DNA of 64,000 nucleotides from CALFVT01 sp039989855 (lineage in GTDB: Bacteria; Pseudomonadota; Alphaproteobacteria; Caulobacterales; Maricaulaceae): assembly GCA_039989855.1 (NCBI GenBank), contig JBDXGZ010000027.1, positions 140,839 to 204,838 on the forward strand. Direction: 5' to 3'. The translations under genes were made by a program, and so were the position numbers. Below the pieces are notes generated by a model. That model searched no databases. It was given only the letters and a program-made list of their open reading frames with translations, and had not been told where the DNA came from. Positions 16,082 to 24,938 of the stretch are shown here, piece after piece. Numbering within the stretch: the first letter of the stretch is position 1; each line of letters begins with the position of its first letter.

Positions 16082-17220
16082 TACTGCCGCGTCAACTCAC
16101 GCGAGATAATAACCCGCATAATTTGGTTTGTGCCTTCGAGGATTTGGTGCACGCGCAGGTCGCGGACGATTTGCTCGATACCATATTCCGAGAGGTAGCC
16201 GTAACCGCCATGGAGTTGCAGCGCGTCATTGGCAATTTTGGAGCACATATCCGTGGCAAAGCGTTTCGCCATCGCGCAGGCCGCCCCTGCACCTGCCGTC
16301 TTTTTATCGATCATATCTGCGCCGCGGTAAATCAACATGCGGGAGGCTTCTAGGTCTGTCGCCATATCGGAGAGCATGAACTGCGTATTTTGGAAATCCG
16401 AAATAGACTTGCCAAATTGTTTGCGCTCTTTGGTATATTGCAAGGTCGCATCAAGCGCTTTTTGCGCCCCGCCGAGACTGCAGGCACCAATATTAATCCG
16501 CCCCCCGTCAAGGCCGCTCATGGCAAAGCGGAAGCCTTGGCCTTCAGCGCCGACACGGTTGGCCGCAGAAATACGGCAATCTTCCAAAATCACTTGCGCG
16601 GTGGGTTGCGCGTTCCAACCCATCTTTTTTTCATTCGCGCCGAAAGATAATCCGTCCGTGCCTTTTTCAATGACGAAACAAGACACGCCTTTGGACCCGT
16701 CATTAGACGTGCGCGCCATGACCACATAGACATCCGACCATCCTGCGCCCGAGATAAAGGTCTTCGTACCGTTGAGAATATAGTCATCGCCGTCCTTAAC
16801 CGCCTTTGTCGAGAGCGAGGCCGCGTCAGATCCGCTGCCTGGTTCCGTCAGGCAATAAGAGGCAATGAGTTCACCCGCTGTGAGGCGCGGGACAAAGCGC
16901 GCGCGCAGCTCATCCGACCCGTAAGTGTCGATCATCCATGTCGCCATATTATGAATGGTCAGCATCGCCGTATGAGAGACATCCCCCGCCGCAAGCTGTT
17001 CAAACACAAGCGCACTATCAAGCCGCGACAGCGCCGTGCCGCCGTGCTCTTCGTTCGTATAAATGCCGCAAAATCCAAGCTCGGCCGCTTTGGTGAAAAT
17101 AGCGCGGTCGAGGACTTTCTCCTCATCCCACCGCGACGAATGCGGCGCGAGTTCGCTCGCAGCGAAACTCCGTGCCATGTCTTGGATCATGACCTGTTCT
17201 TCGGTGAGCTGGAAATTCAT
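16081..17220 (-). CDS. Acyl-CoA dehydrogenase, probably isobutyryl-CoA dehydrogenase
   Basis: A 379-residue acyl-CoA dehydrogenase: N-terminal helical domain, the FAD-binding signature CLTEPGSGSDAAS near residue 130, GWNAQPTAQVILEDCR in the middle beta domain, and KERKQFGKSISDFQNTQF. The catalytic base Glu lies in the LHGGYGYLSEYGIEQIVRD segment near residue 360. The operon with mmsA and mmsB suggests oxidation of isobutyryl-CoA to methacrylyl-CoA in valine degradation. It lies nine bases after the mmsA stop. Confidence 0.9.
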   Translation of the reverse strand: MNFQLTEEQVMIQDMARSFAASELAPHSSRWDEEKVLDRAIFTKAAELGFCGIYTNEEHGGTALSRLDSALVFEQLAAGDVSHTAMLTIHNMATWMIDTYGSDELRARFVPRLTAGELIASYCLTEPGSGSDAASLSTKAVKDGDDYILNGTKTFISGAGWSDVYVVMARTSNDGSKGVSCFVIEKGTDGLSFGANEKKMGWNAQPTAQVILEDCRISAANRVGAEGQGFRFAMSGLDGGRINIGACSLGGAQKALDATLQYTKERKQFGKSISDFQNTQFMLSDMATDLEASRMLIYRGADMIDKKTAGAGAACAMAKRFATDMCSKIANDALQLHGGYGYLSEYGIEQIVRDLRVHQILEGTNQIMRVIISRELTRQ

Positions 17221-17228
17221 ATTAACCC

Positions 17229-18722
17229 CTAAAACGTCGGGATAATAAACGCGCTATCATCCGTCTCGCCTTCGGGCCATCTTTGGGTAACCGTCTTGAC
17301 CTTCGTGTAGAAGCGCAACCCTTCCATGCCGTATTGGTTGGCGCTGCCGAACGCTGAACGCTTCCAGCCGCCGAAGCTGTGGTAGGCGACAGGCACAGGG
17401 ATAGGCACATTGATACCGACCATGCCGACTTCGACGCGGTCTGCAAATTCACGCGCCGCGCGTCCGTTCTGGGTGAAGATCGCAACGCCGTTGCCATACT
17501 GATGATCGCTTGGAAGCTTTAACGCGTCTTCAAACGTATCAGCGCGGACGATTTGCAGCACAGGGCCGAAAATCTCGTCTTGGTAGGTTTCCATATCGGG
17601 GGTCACATTATCGAGCAGGCTCGGCCCGACGAAAAATCCATCCTCATAGCCTTGCAGGCTAAAGTCACGTCCATCCACAAGCAAGGTCGCGCCCTCTTTG
17701 ACAGCCTTGGTGACATTGGCATTAATCGAGTCGCGGTGAACGCCCGTGACCACAGGGCCGTAATCGGCGTCAGGGTCATTGGATGTACCGACGGTCATGG
17801 CTTCGAGCTTTGGCATAAAGGCTTCGAGGAATTTTTCCGCTGTACCTTCGCCCACAGGAACGACAACGGGCAGCGCCATGCAGCGCTCACCCGCCGAGCC
17901 GTAAGCCGCGCCGAGAATGTCTTTCGCCGCTTGCTCCATATTGGCGTCTGGCATGATGATACCGTGGTTTTTCGCCCCGCCCATACATTGCGCGCGCTTG
18001 CCCGTAGCCGTCGCGCGTCCGTAAACATATTGCGCAATGTCAGACGAGCCAACGAAGCTCACAGCCTTAATGGTCGGGTGATCACAAATCGCATCGACGA
18101 TTTCTTTGTCGCCATTAATGCACTGCAAGAGACCAACAGGGCCGCCCGCTTCAACGAACAATTCCGTTAAGCGCATCGGCACGCTTGGGTCTTTCTCAGA
18201 CGGTTTTAAAATACACGCATTACCTGTGGCAATCGCCATGCCGAACATCCACATGGGGATCATCGCCGGGAAGTTAAACGGCGTAATGCCTGCGACGACG
18301 CCGAGCGGCTTACGCATGGAGTAAACATCAATCTCTGGCCCTGCGCCGTAAGTATGCTCGCCCTTTTGACTGTGCGGAATACCGCAAGCAAATTCAATCA
18401 CGTCAATACCGCGCATGACGTCACCGCGACTATCAGCAAGGACTTTGCCGTGCTCTGATGATAGCATAGCCGCAAGACTATCCATCTCAGCTTCGACCGC
18501 TTGCTTATAAGCAAACATAATCCGCGAGCGCTTTTGTGGGTTCATCTTCGCCCACTCAATTTGAGCCACCGCCGCAGAGGCCACCGCCGCGTCAAGCTCT
18601 GACGGCGTCGCCATATTCACTTGCGATTGAACCTCGCCCGTATTGGGATCAAAAATATCCTTCGTCCGTCCAGATGTTCCCGCGACGTTTTTTCCGTCAA
18701 TAAAGTGGCCAATTTGCTTCAT
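17229..18722 (-). CDS. mmsA: Methylmalonate-semialdehyde dehydrogenase (CoA-acylating)
   Basis: A 497-residue aldehyde dehydrogenase. The start at 18722 (MKQIGHFIDGK) is preceded by AAGGA; an upstream ATG at 18746 adds eight residues. The catalytic cysteine is in AGERCMALPVVV near residue 285, KPSEKDPSVPMRL is the NAD-binding region, and GVVAGITPFNFPAMIPMWM is typical of MmsA. It converts methylmalonate semialdehyde to propionyl-CoA with NAD+ and CoA. It is the first gene of the valine operon, whose promoter must lie in 18723-18961. Confidence 0.95.
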   Translation of the reverse strand: MKQIGHFIDGKNVAGTSGRTKDIFDPNTGEVQSQVNMATPSELDAAVASAAVAQIEWAKMNPQKRSRIMFAYKQAVEAEMDSLAAMLSSEHGKVLADSRGDVMRGIDVIEFACGIPHSQKGEHTYGAGPEIDVYSMRKPLGVVAGITPFNFPAMIPMWMFGMAIATGNACILKPSEKDPSVPMRLTELFVEAGGPVGLLQCINGDKEIVDAICDHPTIKAVSFVGSSDIAQYVYGRATATGKRAQCMGGAKNHGIIMPDANMEQAAKDILGAAYGSAGERCMALPVVVPVGEGTAEKFLEAFMPKLEAMTVGTSNDPDADYGPVVTGVHRDSINANVTKAVKEGATLLVDGRDFSLQGYEDGFFVGPSLLDNVTPDMETYQDEIFGPVLQIVRADTFEDALKLPSDHQYGNGVAIFTQNGRAAREFADRVEVGMVGINVPIPVPVAYHSFGGWKRSAFGSANQYGMEGLRFYTKVKTVTQRWPEGETDDSAFIIPTF

Positions 18723-18961
18723 GGGAGCATCCTTTTCATAATTCATCTCGTCTAAGATTTAATTATCTAGATAAACTCTACCAAGAGCAATCCATAGATT
18801 TCTTTATCAGATATGTGCAGAGATCACAAAATATGGATTACGGCCTATATTGTTCACGCCCCTCTTAAATATCTATTCACTATAAACCTAAACCCTCCAT
18901 CAACCGCATTTCACGACTTAGCTTTAACATCTGATATTTATAGTTATAGAGAGATAATTAT
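18723..18961. other. Divergent intergenic region, A/T-rich
   Basis: This 239-bp region separates mmsA (minus) from the secreted-protein gene (plus). It contains TTATCTAGATAA (18763-18774), a perfect 12-bp palindrome 41 nt upstream of the mmsA start codon that could be a regulator site. I see no RNA gene or ORF of interest. Confidence 0.4.
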
Positions 18962-19840
18962 GTGATGAAACGACTGACAAAAATACGCTCTGCTCTTTTA
19001 GGATGCACACTCATGAGTGGGTTCGTGCAACCGGCGGTCGCGCAAATTACAGACCGTGCCTTCTTTAGCGCCAACGCCCTCGTTGTTGTTATTGCGGGAA
19101 CAGAGGATGAAGCCAACGACGGGCAAGCGCCTTTTGTCGTCGATTTCGCACTCTTAGATTTTACGCCAAGCGGCTCCGAGGCCTTTGACCTCATACGGGG
19201 CGACGGCTTTGTTGTAAATTCGAACAGCGGCTTTGATGCGGGTCATGACTTTTCAGGCGGTGCGACGCGCATCGACGTTAACGACGAAATAACCGGTGGT
19301 AGCTTCGGCAACCCCGGTGGCGGTGATATAGACTATCTTGAAGCGACGGATTCGCTTGCCGCCTTTGAACTTGACGGGGATACGGACGTAAATACCCGAG
19401 ACGCCCGTAATGTCTCGCGCTTCCTTGTGGCGTCCAATGTCGCCTTCGATATATTTGTCGAAAGCACGGAGCTGACACGCACAGGAGATTTCACAGACCT
19501 TGATTATGAAAACATCGGCTTTCGCGCACAGCTTAACCGTAGCGGTGGCAGCGGCGCAGGACGGTGGGGTGACAGCGCGCAAAACCCCGCGATTGGCGGC
19601 GAAGGCATCGACGAGACGATCAATGACCTTGGCGATATGAGCTCTGGCCCCGTGAAGCTATTTGACGGTGGACGCCGCACAGCCGCCCTCCGCGGAAGCC
19701 TACTCGAACAGTCCGTGTCGTTTAATATTCGCTACTCCCTGTCAGGCTCCGCCGACGCCGCGAATGTCAATGACTATGACCTCTCCCTCGGCTCAGGAAC
19801 GATTGGGGCCGAAGTCAGCTATACGGTTTACGCGCCTTAG
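18962..19840 (+). CDS. Secreted protein of unknown function, Gly/Asp-rich
   Basis: A 292-residue protein with a signal peptide (MMKRLTKIRSALLG..., cleavage after AVAQ, about residue 28). The mature part is acidic, rich in Gly, Asp and Ser, lacks cysteines and predicts mostly beta strands, with segments such as FVVDFALLDF and FDIFVES that resemble extracellular coat or pilus-like proteins. I do not recognise a family. The start could be 18962 or the adjacent ATG at 18965. No clear neighbours share its strand. Confidence 0.6.
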   Translation: MMKRLTKIRSALLGCTLMSGFVQPAVAQITDRAFFSANALVVVIAGTEDEANDGQAPFVVDFALLDFTPSGSEAFDLIRGDGFVVNSNSGFDAGHDFSGGATRIDVNDEITGGSFGNPGGGDIDYLEATDSLAAFELDGDTDVNTRDARNVSRFLVASNVAFDIFVESTELTRTGDFTDLDYENIGFRAQLNRSGGSGAGRWGDSAQNPAIGGEGIDETINDLGDMSSGPVKLFDGGRRTAALRGSLLEQSVSFNIRYSLSGSADAANVNDYDLSLGSGTIGAEVSYTVYAP

Positions 19841-19928
19841 CGGGTTGGGGGGCATTAGCTTTAGCGTACAGACCTTAAATCAGCATCTTATTTTAAGCGA
19901 TATTTTTTGTAAGATAATCCACACAATA

Positions 19929-20516
19929 CTAGCCCTCATCACTAACATGCGTAAGGGAAAGATATTTTTCCCTCAACCACAGAACACTTCCTCGAGGATG
20001 AATCCCAGCAAATGGTCGCCCTGTACGCCCATCAATAACCATCTCTAAACCTTTACGATCAAAAACATCGTAAGCCCAAGCGACCTCTGCCTCTGTCGCT
20101 TTGTAGCTAGTCGCAATGGTTAAATAGAGTAAATTTTCATATTCAAAATTTAAGTCATATGTATGTGCAAAGAGGGCGACCTTCAGCGCGGATTCGTAAC
20201 CATCGTCTCCATGCTTAAGCCCGTCAAGGCAGATTGCATCAACCGTCAAATCTCTAAATATATCTTTCTGATCGAGCAGAACATCTAACTTACCCCACCT
20301 TTTAACGTGTCGATGCTCTTCGGAACAAAAATCAGGCCGCGTCTCTAAAATATAAGTTGTTAATTTTGATGGAGAATTAACATAGAGCTCCCGAACACTA
20401 TTAACTTTACGTGTGTCACTTTGAACTAAGTCACACGAACCAACAAAAAGCATGGCGAAAGCTAAATAACAGGTTTTAGCTATATAGTTTGTATTACCTT
20501 TTGCACAGTTACTCAC
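19929..20516 (-). CDS. Predicted lipoprotein of unknown function
   Basis: A 195-residue protein whose N-terminus carries a hydrophobic segment ending in the lipobox VGSC (Cys about residue 28). The rest is soluble, with four or more cysteines and a predominantly alpha-helical pattern; no family is recognised. Its A/T content is higher than that of neighbouring genes. The following methyltransferase gene is separated by 99 bp. Confidence 0.55.
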   Translation of the reverse strand: MSNCAKGNTNYIAKTCYLAFAMLFVGSCDLVQSDTRKVNSVRELYVNSPSKLTTYILETRPDFCSEEHRHVKRWGKLDVLLDQKDIFRDLTVDAICLDGLKHGDDGYESALKVALFAHTYDLNFEYENLLYLTIATSYKATEAEVAWAYDVFDRKGLEMVIDGRTGRPFAGIHPRGSVLWLREKYLSLTHVSDEG

Positions 20517-20615
20517 TAATTTCTCCTTGATTCAAATGAATCATCGATACAGCCCTACCACGGCCTTAGTTAAATTTATCACTCACCCTAAATTAATCCC
20601 CCAAAAACAAAACCC

Positions 20616-21386
20616 TCAAACAGGCTCTGCCTCAATCACATAATTGCGGCCTGCGCGGAGGGCGCCTTGGGATTTAATAAGCTCTAGCGCTTCGGTGCGT
20701 AGGGATTCGCCGCGGGCTTTCAACGCGTCTGCCAAGTCGCGGTCCGTTAAAGCCCCGAGCATCGACGTGGCAATATCAATCTGTGCGGTGACGAAGCGGC
20801 TTTTATAGCCAATGTCAAAATGCTTGACCGAGCGCACTTTAAAGCCGCTCATGTGCAAATTATCGACGACCCATCCTGCGGGATATTCGCGGTACGGGAT
20901 CGCCTCGCCGTGCAGAGCGCACGCGTCGCGGAAGCGGCCAATTTCCCAGAGCAAGCGCCCCGCCCTGTCATCTGGGCGCATGGTCGGCACATAAGGCTCT
21001 AGGCCTTTGACATAGAGCGTCTTACGCGTCAGCGGCCTGAGGCGTTTAAACAAATAGGGTTGATAAAAGGGCGAGAAGCCTTCGACCGCCCCGAGCAAAT
21101 AATCCGCCATGACCGTGTCATAGCTTTCGTCTTTAAGAAGATTGGGGTCGACCCAATTCCCGACGACGATGCGATCATCCGCCCGTTGCACCTCTTGGAC
21201 GGCGTGGCGCACTTGCTCCGCGTGAGGGGGCGAGGCCGATACGGCGGTCCACCGTTCCGTCTTAAGGTCAGCGACCCAGCGAATAGATTGAACGCCTGTT
21301 CCCGCGTCCAGAAAGCGCCCCCACGGGCGCTCCCCTTGCAACTCTTGAATGTAGCGTAAGAGGCGCGGATGTTTTCGGGTGATCAA
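20616..21386 (-). CDS. SAM-dependent methyltransferase-like protein of unknown substrate
   Basis: A 256-residue protein with a Rossmann AdoMet-binding start (FLDAGTGVQSIRWV at about residue 25). Downstream are VSASPPHAEQV and SYDTVMADYLLGAVEGF, which match class I methyltransferase strands. It uses a TTG start at 21386, immediately after the miaB stop codon, so it is translationally coupled to miaB. The substrate is unknown; the pairing with a tRNA-modification gene makes RNA or metabolite methylation possible but unproven. Confidence 0.65.
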   Translation of the reverse strand: MITRKHPRLLRYIQELQGERPWGRFLDAGTGVQSIRWVADLKTERWTAVSASPPHAEQVRHAVQEVQRADDRIVVGNWVDPNLLKDESYDTVMADYLLGAVEGFSPFYQPYLFKRLRPLTRKTLYVKGLEPYVPTMRPDDRAGRLLWEIGRFRDACALHGEAIPYREYPAGWVVDNLHMSGFKVRSVKHFDIGYKSRFVTAQIDIATSMLGALTDRDLADALKARGESLRTEALELIKSQGALRAGRNYVIEAEPV

Positions 21387-22862
21387 CTAAGCCAGCTCCC
21401 CCACCAGACTATTACGGCCTGCATCTGTGATCTTTACAGGAACGATCTGCCCGACCAAATCAGGAGAGCCTTTGAAGTGCGTGCCTTGGAGGTAAGGCGC
21501 GCGGCCAAAGAGTTCGCCTTCGCCTTTACTTGTGTTTTCCACGAGGACATTTTGCACCGTCCCGATCAGGCTTTTGTTAAACGCTTCTTGTTGGGTATAG
21601 AGCAAATCTTGTAGGCGCTTGAGGCGCTCTGATTTCACGTCCTCATCCACTTGGCGCGGGAGGCTCGCCCCCGGCGTTCCGGGGCGGATGGAATATTTAA
21701 AGCTAAAGGAGCTGCCGTAGCCAATCTCTTCAACGCATTTCATCGTCGCTTCGAAGTCTGCATCCGTCTCGCCGGGGAAGCCGACAATGAAATCCCCGCT
21801 GAGGGCAATGTCTGGCCGTGCGGCGCGGATTTTCGCAATTAGCTCTTTGTAATGGGCGTAGGTATGGCCACGGTTCATCGCGTGCAGAACCTTGTCCGAG
21901 CCCGCTTGGATGGGCAGGTGAAGATAGGGCATGAGCTTCGGTTCTTCGCCCAATGTTTTAATCAGCTCATCATCCATATCGCGCGGGTGGGATGTGGTGA
22001 AGCGGATACGGTCGATGCCGCCAATCAGCGCCACATGTTTAATCAACTCGCCTAACCCCCAATCAGAGCCGTCTGGCCCCTCGGCACTATAAGCATTGAC
22101 GTTCTGCCCGATCATCGTGATTTCACGCACGCCTTTGCTCGCAAGGTGACGGGCTTCGGCAATGATCTGGCTGACAGGGCGAGAGACTTCCGCGCCGCGC
22201 GTATAGGGCACAACGCAGAATGTGCAAAATTTATCGCAACCTTCTTGGATGGTCAGAAACGCCGAGAAGCCTTTGACCTCGCGGTTAATTGGCAGCTCGT
22301 CGAATTTCTCTAAGGTGTCAAATTCGGTCTCAAGCACTTGGCCTTGGCCGCGCGCGACCTTGGCGATCATTTCAGGCAAGCGGTGATAGGTCTGCGGCCC
22401 CAAAACCATATCAACCACAGGGGCGCGGCGCATGATCTCTTCGCCCTCGGCTTGGGCCACGCAGCCCGCCACAGCGACAGTCATGTCGAGCTTGTTTTTC
22501 TCTTTATGTTTACGAATACGGCCCAGCTCTGAATAGACTTTGTCGGCGGCCTTCTCGCGAATGTGGCAGGTATTGAGAATGACCAAATCGGCATTATCAG
22601 GCGCGTCCACAGGCGCGTAACCAATCGGGGCGAGTACATCCGCCATGCGTTCACTGTCATAGACATTCATCTGACAGCCGTAGGTCTTGATAAATACTTT
22701 CTTCGTATTTTGCCCACCCGTATCGCTTTTGCCTTTAGCAACATACGGCGTGTTTATATCTCGGGATTTTTCAGAGGTAACAGAGTCAGAGGCGGCGCTT
22801 GGCGCTTTGCCTTTACCTCCGTTACGGGACGCGTTTTTATCGCGCGGTAACAGAACGGTCAT
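21387..22862 (-). CDS. miaB: tRNA-2-methylthio-N6-dimethylallyladenosine synthase MiaB
   Basis: A 491-residue radical-SAM methylthiotransferase. The N-terminal UPF0004 domain starts at VFIKTYGCQMNVYDSERM (about residue 51), after a 50-residue polar extension of Ser, Lys and Asn. The radical-SAM cluster motif CDKFCTFC lies near residue 205; the first Cys of the UPF0004 cluster is in YGCQMN and others are in NTCHIREKA and AGCVAQAEG. A TRAM domain lies at the C-terminus. It converts i6A37 to ms2i6A37 in tRNAs. It lies in the alphaproteobacterial nfu-tsaB-rimI-fur-miaB gene order, interrupted by one membrane-protein gene. Confidence 0.95.
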   Translation of the reverse strand: MTVLLPRDKNASRNGGKGKAPSAASDSVTSEKSRDINTPYVAKGKSDTGGQNTKKVFIKTYGCQMNVYDSERMADVLAPIGYAPVDAPDNADLVILNTCHIREKAADKVYSELGRIRKHKEKNKLDMTVAVAGCVAQAEGEEIMRRAPVVDMVLGPQTYHRLPEMIAKVARGQGQVLETEFDTLEKFDELPINREVKGFSAFLTIQEGCDKFCTFCVVPYTRGAEVSRPVSQIIAEARHLASKGVREITMIGQNVNAYSAEGPDGSDWGLGELIKHVALIGGIDRIRFTTSHPRDMDDELIKTLGEEPKLMPYLHLPIQAGSDKVLHAMNRGHTYAHYKELIAKIRAARPDIALSGDFIVGFPGETDADFEATMKCVEEIGYGSSFSFKYSIRPGTPGASLPRQVDEDVKSERLKRLQDLLYTQQEAFNKSLIGTVQNVLVENTSKGEGELFGRAPYLQGTHFKGSPDLVGQIVPVKITDAGRNSLVGELA

Positions 22863-22959
22863 GGGGATCTACCTATATTAAGTTTGCGCGGCTTATAAGC
22901 ATAGAACGCGCGGGGAGCAAGAGGTAGCTTACGGGATTGTAAATTACCGCTACTCTACC

Positions 22960-23376
22960 TTATGTATTTACAACCCTTGACCACCATTTCCCGCTATATA
23001 AACGCCAAAATACGAGGCCAGAAAATATACTTATTATAGCAGGCACAATTTGACTAAACGCAAACTCACCTCCAACTAACCTAATAACGACAACATTAAA
23101 AACAAACGCTATACATATAGGTAATAAGGGATGCTCAAATTTTGTTTTTCGAACCAAAAAATAAATAGGAATGCAGGGGATAAGGCAAACGTAAATAACA
23201 ATCAGACCATAAACTAGGTAGATCAAAACCCAAGTTATTATATTTTCCCAACTCTTATCGTATGCAAAACCACTGTTCGAAAAAATGAACCCAGGAAGCA
23301 ACGATAAGGTTATAAATAAAAATATATAGATTAACGGTGTAAGTAAGAAGGCTCGAATAGGTCTACGAACCTTCAT
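22960..23376 (-). CDS. Small integral membrane protein of unknown function
   Basis: A 138-residue protein with four predicted hydrophobic segments (about residues 10-30, 45-72, 84-100 and 106-126) and a positively charged N-terminus. No family is recognised. It is strongly A/T-rich compared with miaB and fur on either side, and it splits the otherwise conserved fur-miaB pair. It lies ten bases after the fur stop, so it probably shares a transcript with fur. Confidence 0.6.
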   Translation of the reverse strand: MKVRRPIRAFLLTPLIYIFLFITLSLLPGFIFSNSGFAYDKSWENIITWVLIYLVYGLIVIYVCLIPCIPIYFLVRKTKFEHPLLPICIAFVFNVVVIRLVGGEFAFSQIVPAIISIFSGLVFWRLYSGKWWSRVVNT

Positions 23377-23385
23377 ATGAAGCCT

Positions 23386-23793
23386 CTAACCCAACTTCTT
23401 CCCGTAAAGCTCTAGCCTGTGATCGACCAATTCATAGCCGAGCTTTTTTGCGATTCTGTGCTGTAGCTCTTCAATCTCTTGATCGACGAATTCGATGACG
23501 TCGCCTGTTTGCACGTCGATGAGGTGATCGTGATGTTCTGCGTCTGCGGTTTCGTAACGCGCGCGACCATCGCGGAAATCATGAGTTTCGATAATGCCTG
23601 CATCCGACAAGAGACGCACGGTTCTGTAAATCGTCGCGAGGGAGATTTTGCTATCCACCGCTGAGGCGCGGCGATAAAGCTCTTCCGCGTCGGGATGATC
23701 TTCTGCATCAGACAGAACTTTGGCAATGACTTTACGTTGCTCGGTCATGCGTAGACCTTGCTTGGTACATTTTTCCTCAATCCAGCTTGTCAT
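23386..23793 (-). CDS. fur: Fur-family metal-responsive regulator
   Basis: A 135-residue Fur/Mur-type regulator. The winged helix spans 1-85 with GLRMTEQRKVIAKVL and ISLATIYRTVRLLSDAGI, and the metal-sensing region is AEHHDHLIDVQTGDVIEF near residues 86-104. The expected CxxC structural zinc pair is not present at the C-terminus, as in many alphaproteobacterial Fur/Mur proteins. Which metal it senses (Fe or Mn) is not decided by sequence. Position next to rimI and miaB is typical for the class. Confidence 0.9.
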   Translation of the reverse strand: MTSWIEEKCTKQGLRMTEQRKVIAKVLSDAEDHPDAEELYRRASAVDSKISLATIYRTVRLLSDAGIIETHDFRDGRARYETADAEHHDHLIDVQTGDVIEFVDQEIEELQHRIAKKLGYELVDHRLELYGKKLG

Positions 23794-23901
23794 GTTCTCA
23801 CCTTAAACATCATCTATAGGCAGTATAGAATCTATTATTAATCCTACCCTTTGAAGGGTCATACGTCCAGACTATAAAAACCAACACTCTGATAGGTTTA
23901 T

Positions 23902-24333
23902 CTAAAGGTCTTTTCGAAAAGTCAGAGCCGCAACACGCCCACCCGCGCGGCGGTAATAGGCGGGGCGTTTCCCTATCGGGTTAAATCCGCATTTTTTATA
24001 GAGGGTGATAGCAGAGAAATTATCCTCGGCGACCTCTAAAAAGAGCAGGTCCACGCCGTTACCACATAAGTGCGTAAAGGCTTGTTGCATCAATTTTTGT
24101 CCAATGCCCTGCCCGCGGCGCTTGGGATCAACGGCGATTGTAATGATTTCAGCTTGGTCAGCTGCAAGACGCGCCACAATAAACCCTGCAAGGTCAGGCG
24201 CAAAAACCCCCAAACATAGATCATTATCAAAATGGGATTTAAGACTATCCTCTGACCATCCTGCTTCGAAACTTACGCCGTGCAATGTCACCGCCGATAC
24301 AAGGTCTTCATGCGTAAGGCGGCGTATTATCAT
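23902..24333 (-). CDS. rimI: Ribosomal-protein-alanine N-acetyltransferase RimI
   Basis: A 143-residue GNAT-fold acetyltransferase. The acetyl-CoA-binding motif RRGQGIGQKLM lies near residue 72. The final strand-helix region (FLEVAEDNFSAITLYKK then GF.PIGKRPAYYR) is the RimI signature. RimI acetylates the N-terminal Ala of ribosomal protein S18. It overlaps tsaB by four bases (ATGA), and the tsaB-rimI pairing is itself characteristic. Confidence 0.93.
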   Translation of the reverse strand: MIIRRLTHEDLVSAVTLHGVSFEAGWSEDSLKSHFDNDLCLGVFAPDLAGFIVARLAADQAEIITIAVDPKRRGQGIGQKLMQQAFTHLCGNGVDLLFLEVAEDNFSAITLYKKCGFNPIGKRPAYYRRAGGRVAALTFRKDL

Positions 24334-24938
24334 TTAACAGGCAAAGATTTTCCGCCCGGCAATTTCGCGTCAGGCGGACGAGAGTAAAGCGGGGCCGCAG
24401 GGTAGTCTTTCGGGTCGCGGTCAAGACCGAGCCACGCTAAGATGGGCCCAGAAATAGGCCTGTCTTGAAGGCGCTGATGATCGGGCAGCGTTTTGAACGC
24501 CGCTTCGGCGCTCGCTATATCATCTGTTTGTGGCCCGCGTTTCAGTACGCCCTTTTCATAGTAAGACCAACAGAGCTGTCCACGGCGCACGTCTGCCACG
24601 GTCAAAACGGTCTTAGTTTGATGCGCGTCGGCCTCTGCCGCCCAAACATCAAAACAAGAAAAGCCGAGAACAGAAATGTTGCGCGGCAAGGCTAATCCCA
24701 CCGCAAAAGACAATCCGACCCGTTGGCCTGTGAAGCTCCCCGGCCCTGTGCAAACCGCGATGCGCGATATATCCGCAACCGTCAGATTGGCGGCGTCAAA
24801 CATCTCCGCCACCATCGGGGCTAAATGCGCATCATGGCCACGGCCAATGTCATCAGAGCGCTGCACCAGAACTTGGCTTTGCGTCACAAGCGCGGCGCTG
24901 CAAGACCGCCCTGTCGTATCAAGAGACAGCGCAATCAC
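24330..24938 (-). CDS. tsaB: tRNA threonylcarbamoyladenosine biosynthesis protein TsaB
   Basis: A 202-residue ASKHA-fold protein that partners TsaD in t6A37 tRNA modification. It starts MIALSLDTTGRSCSAALV, carries GRGHDAHLAPMVAEMF and the CTGPGSFTGQRVGLSF motif near residue 65. The start codon is GTG at 24938, directly after the nfu stop. Operon context (nfu-tsaB-rimI) supports the call. Confidence 0.93.
   Translation of the reverse strand: MIALSLDTTGRSCSAALVTQSQVLVQRSDDIGRGHDAHLAPMVAEMFDAANLTVADISRIAVCTGPGSFTGQRVGLSFAVGLALPRNISVLGFSCFDVWAAEADAHQTKTVLTVADVRRGQLCWSYYEKGVLKRGPQTDDIASAEAAFKTLPDHQRLQDRPISGPILAWLGLDRDPKDYPAAPLYSRPPDAKLPGGKSLPVK

Noticed and set aside
17553..18170. 205-codon plus-strand frame antisense to mmsA
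   Set aside because: No domain, no ribosome site, and it lies fully within a conserved gene.
18763..18774. Palindrome TTATCTAGATAA as a named regulator site
   Set aside because: A 12-bp A/T-rich palindrome can arise by chance and matches no binding site I can name; mentioned only under the intergenic region.
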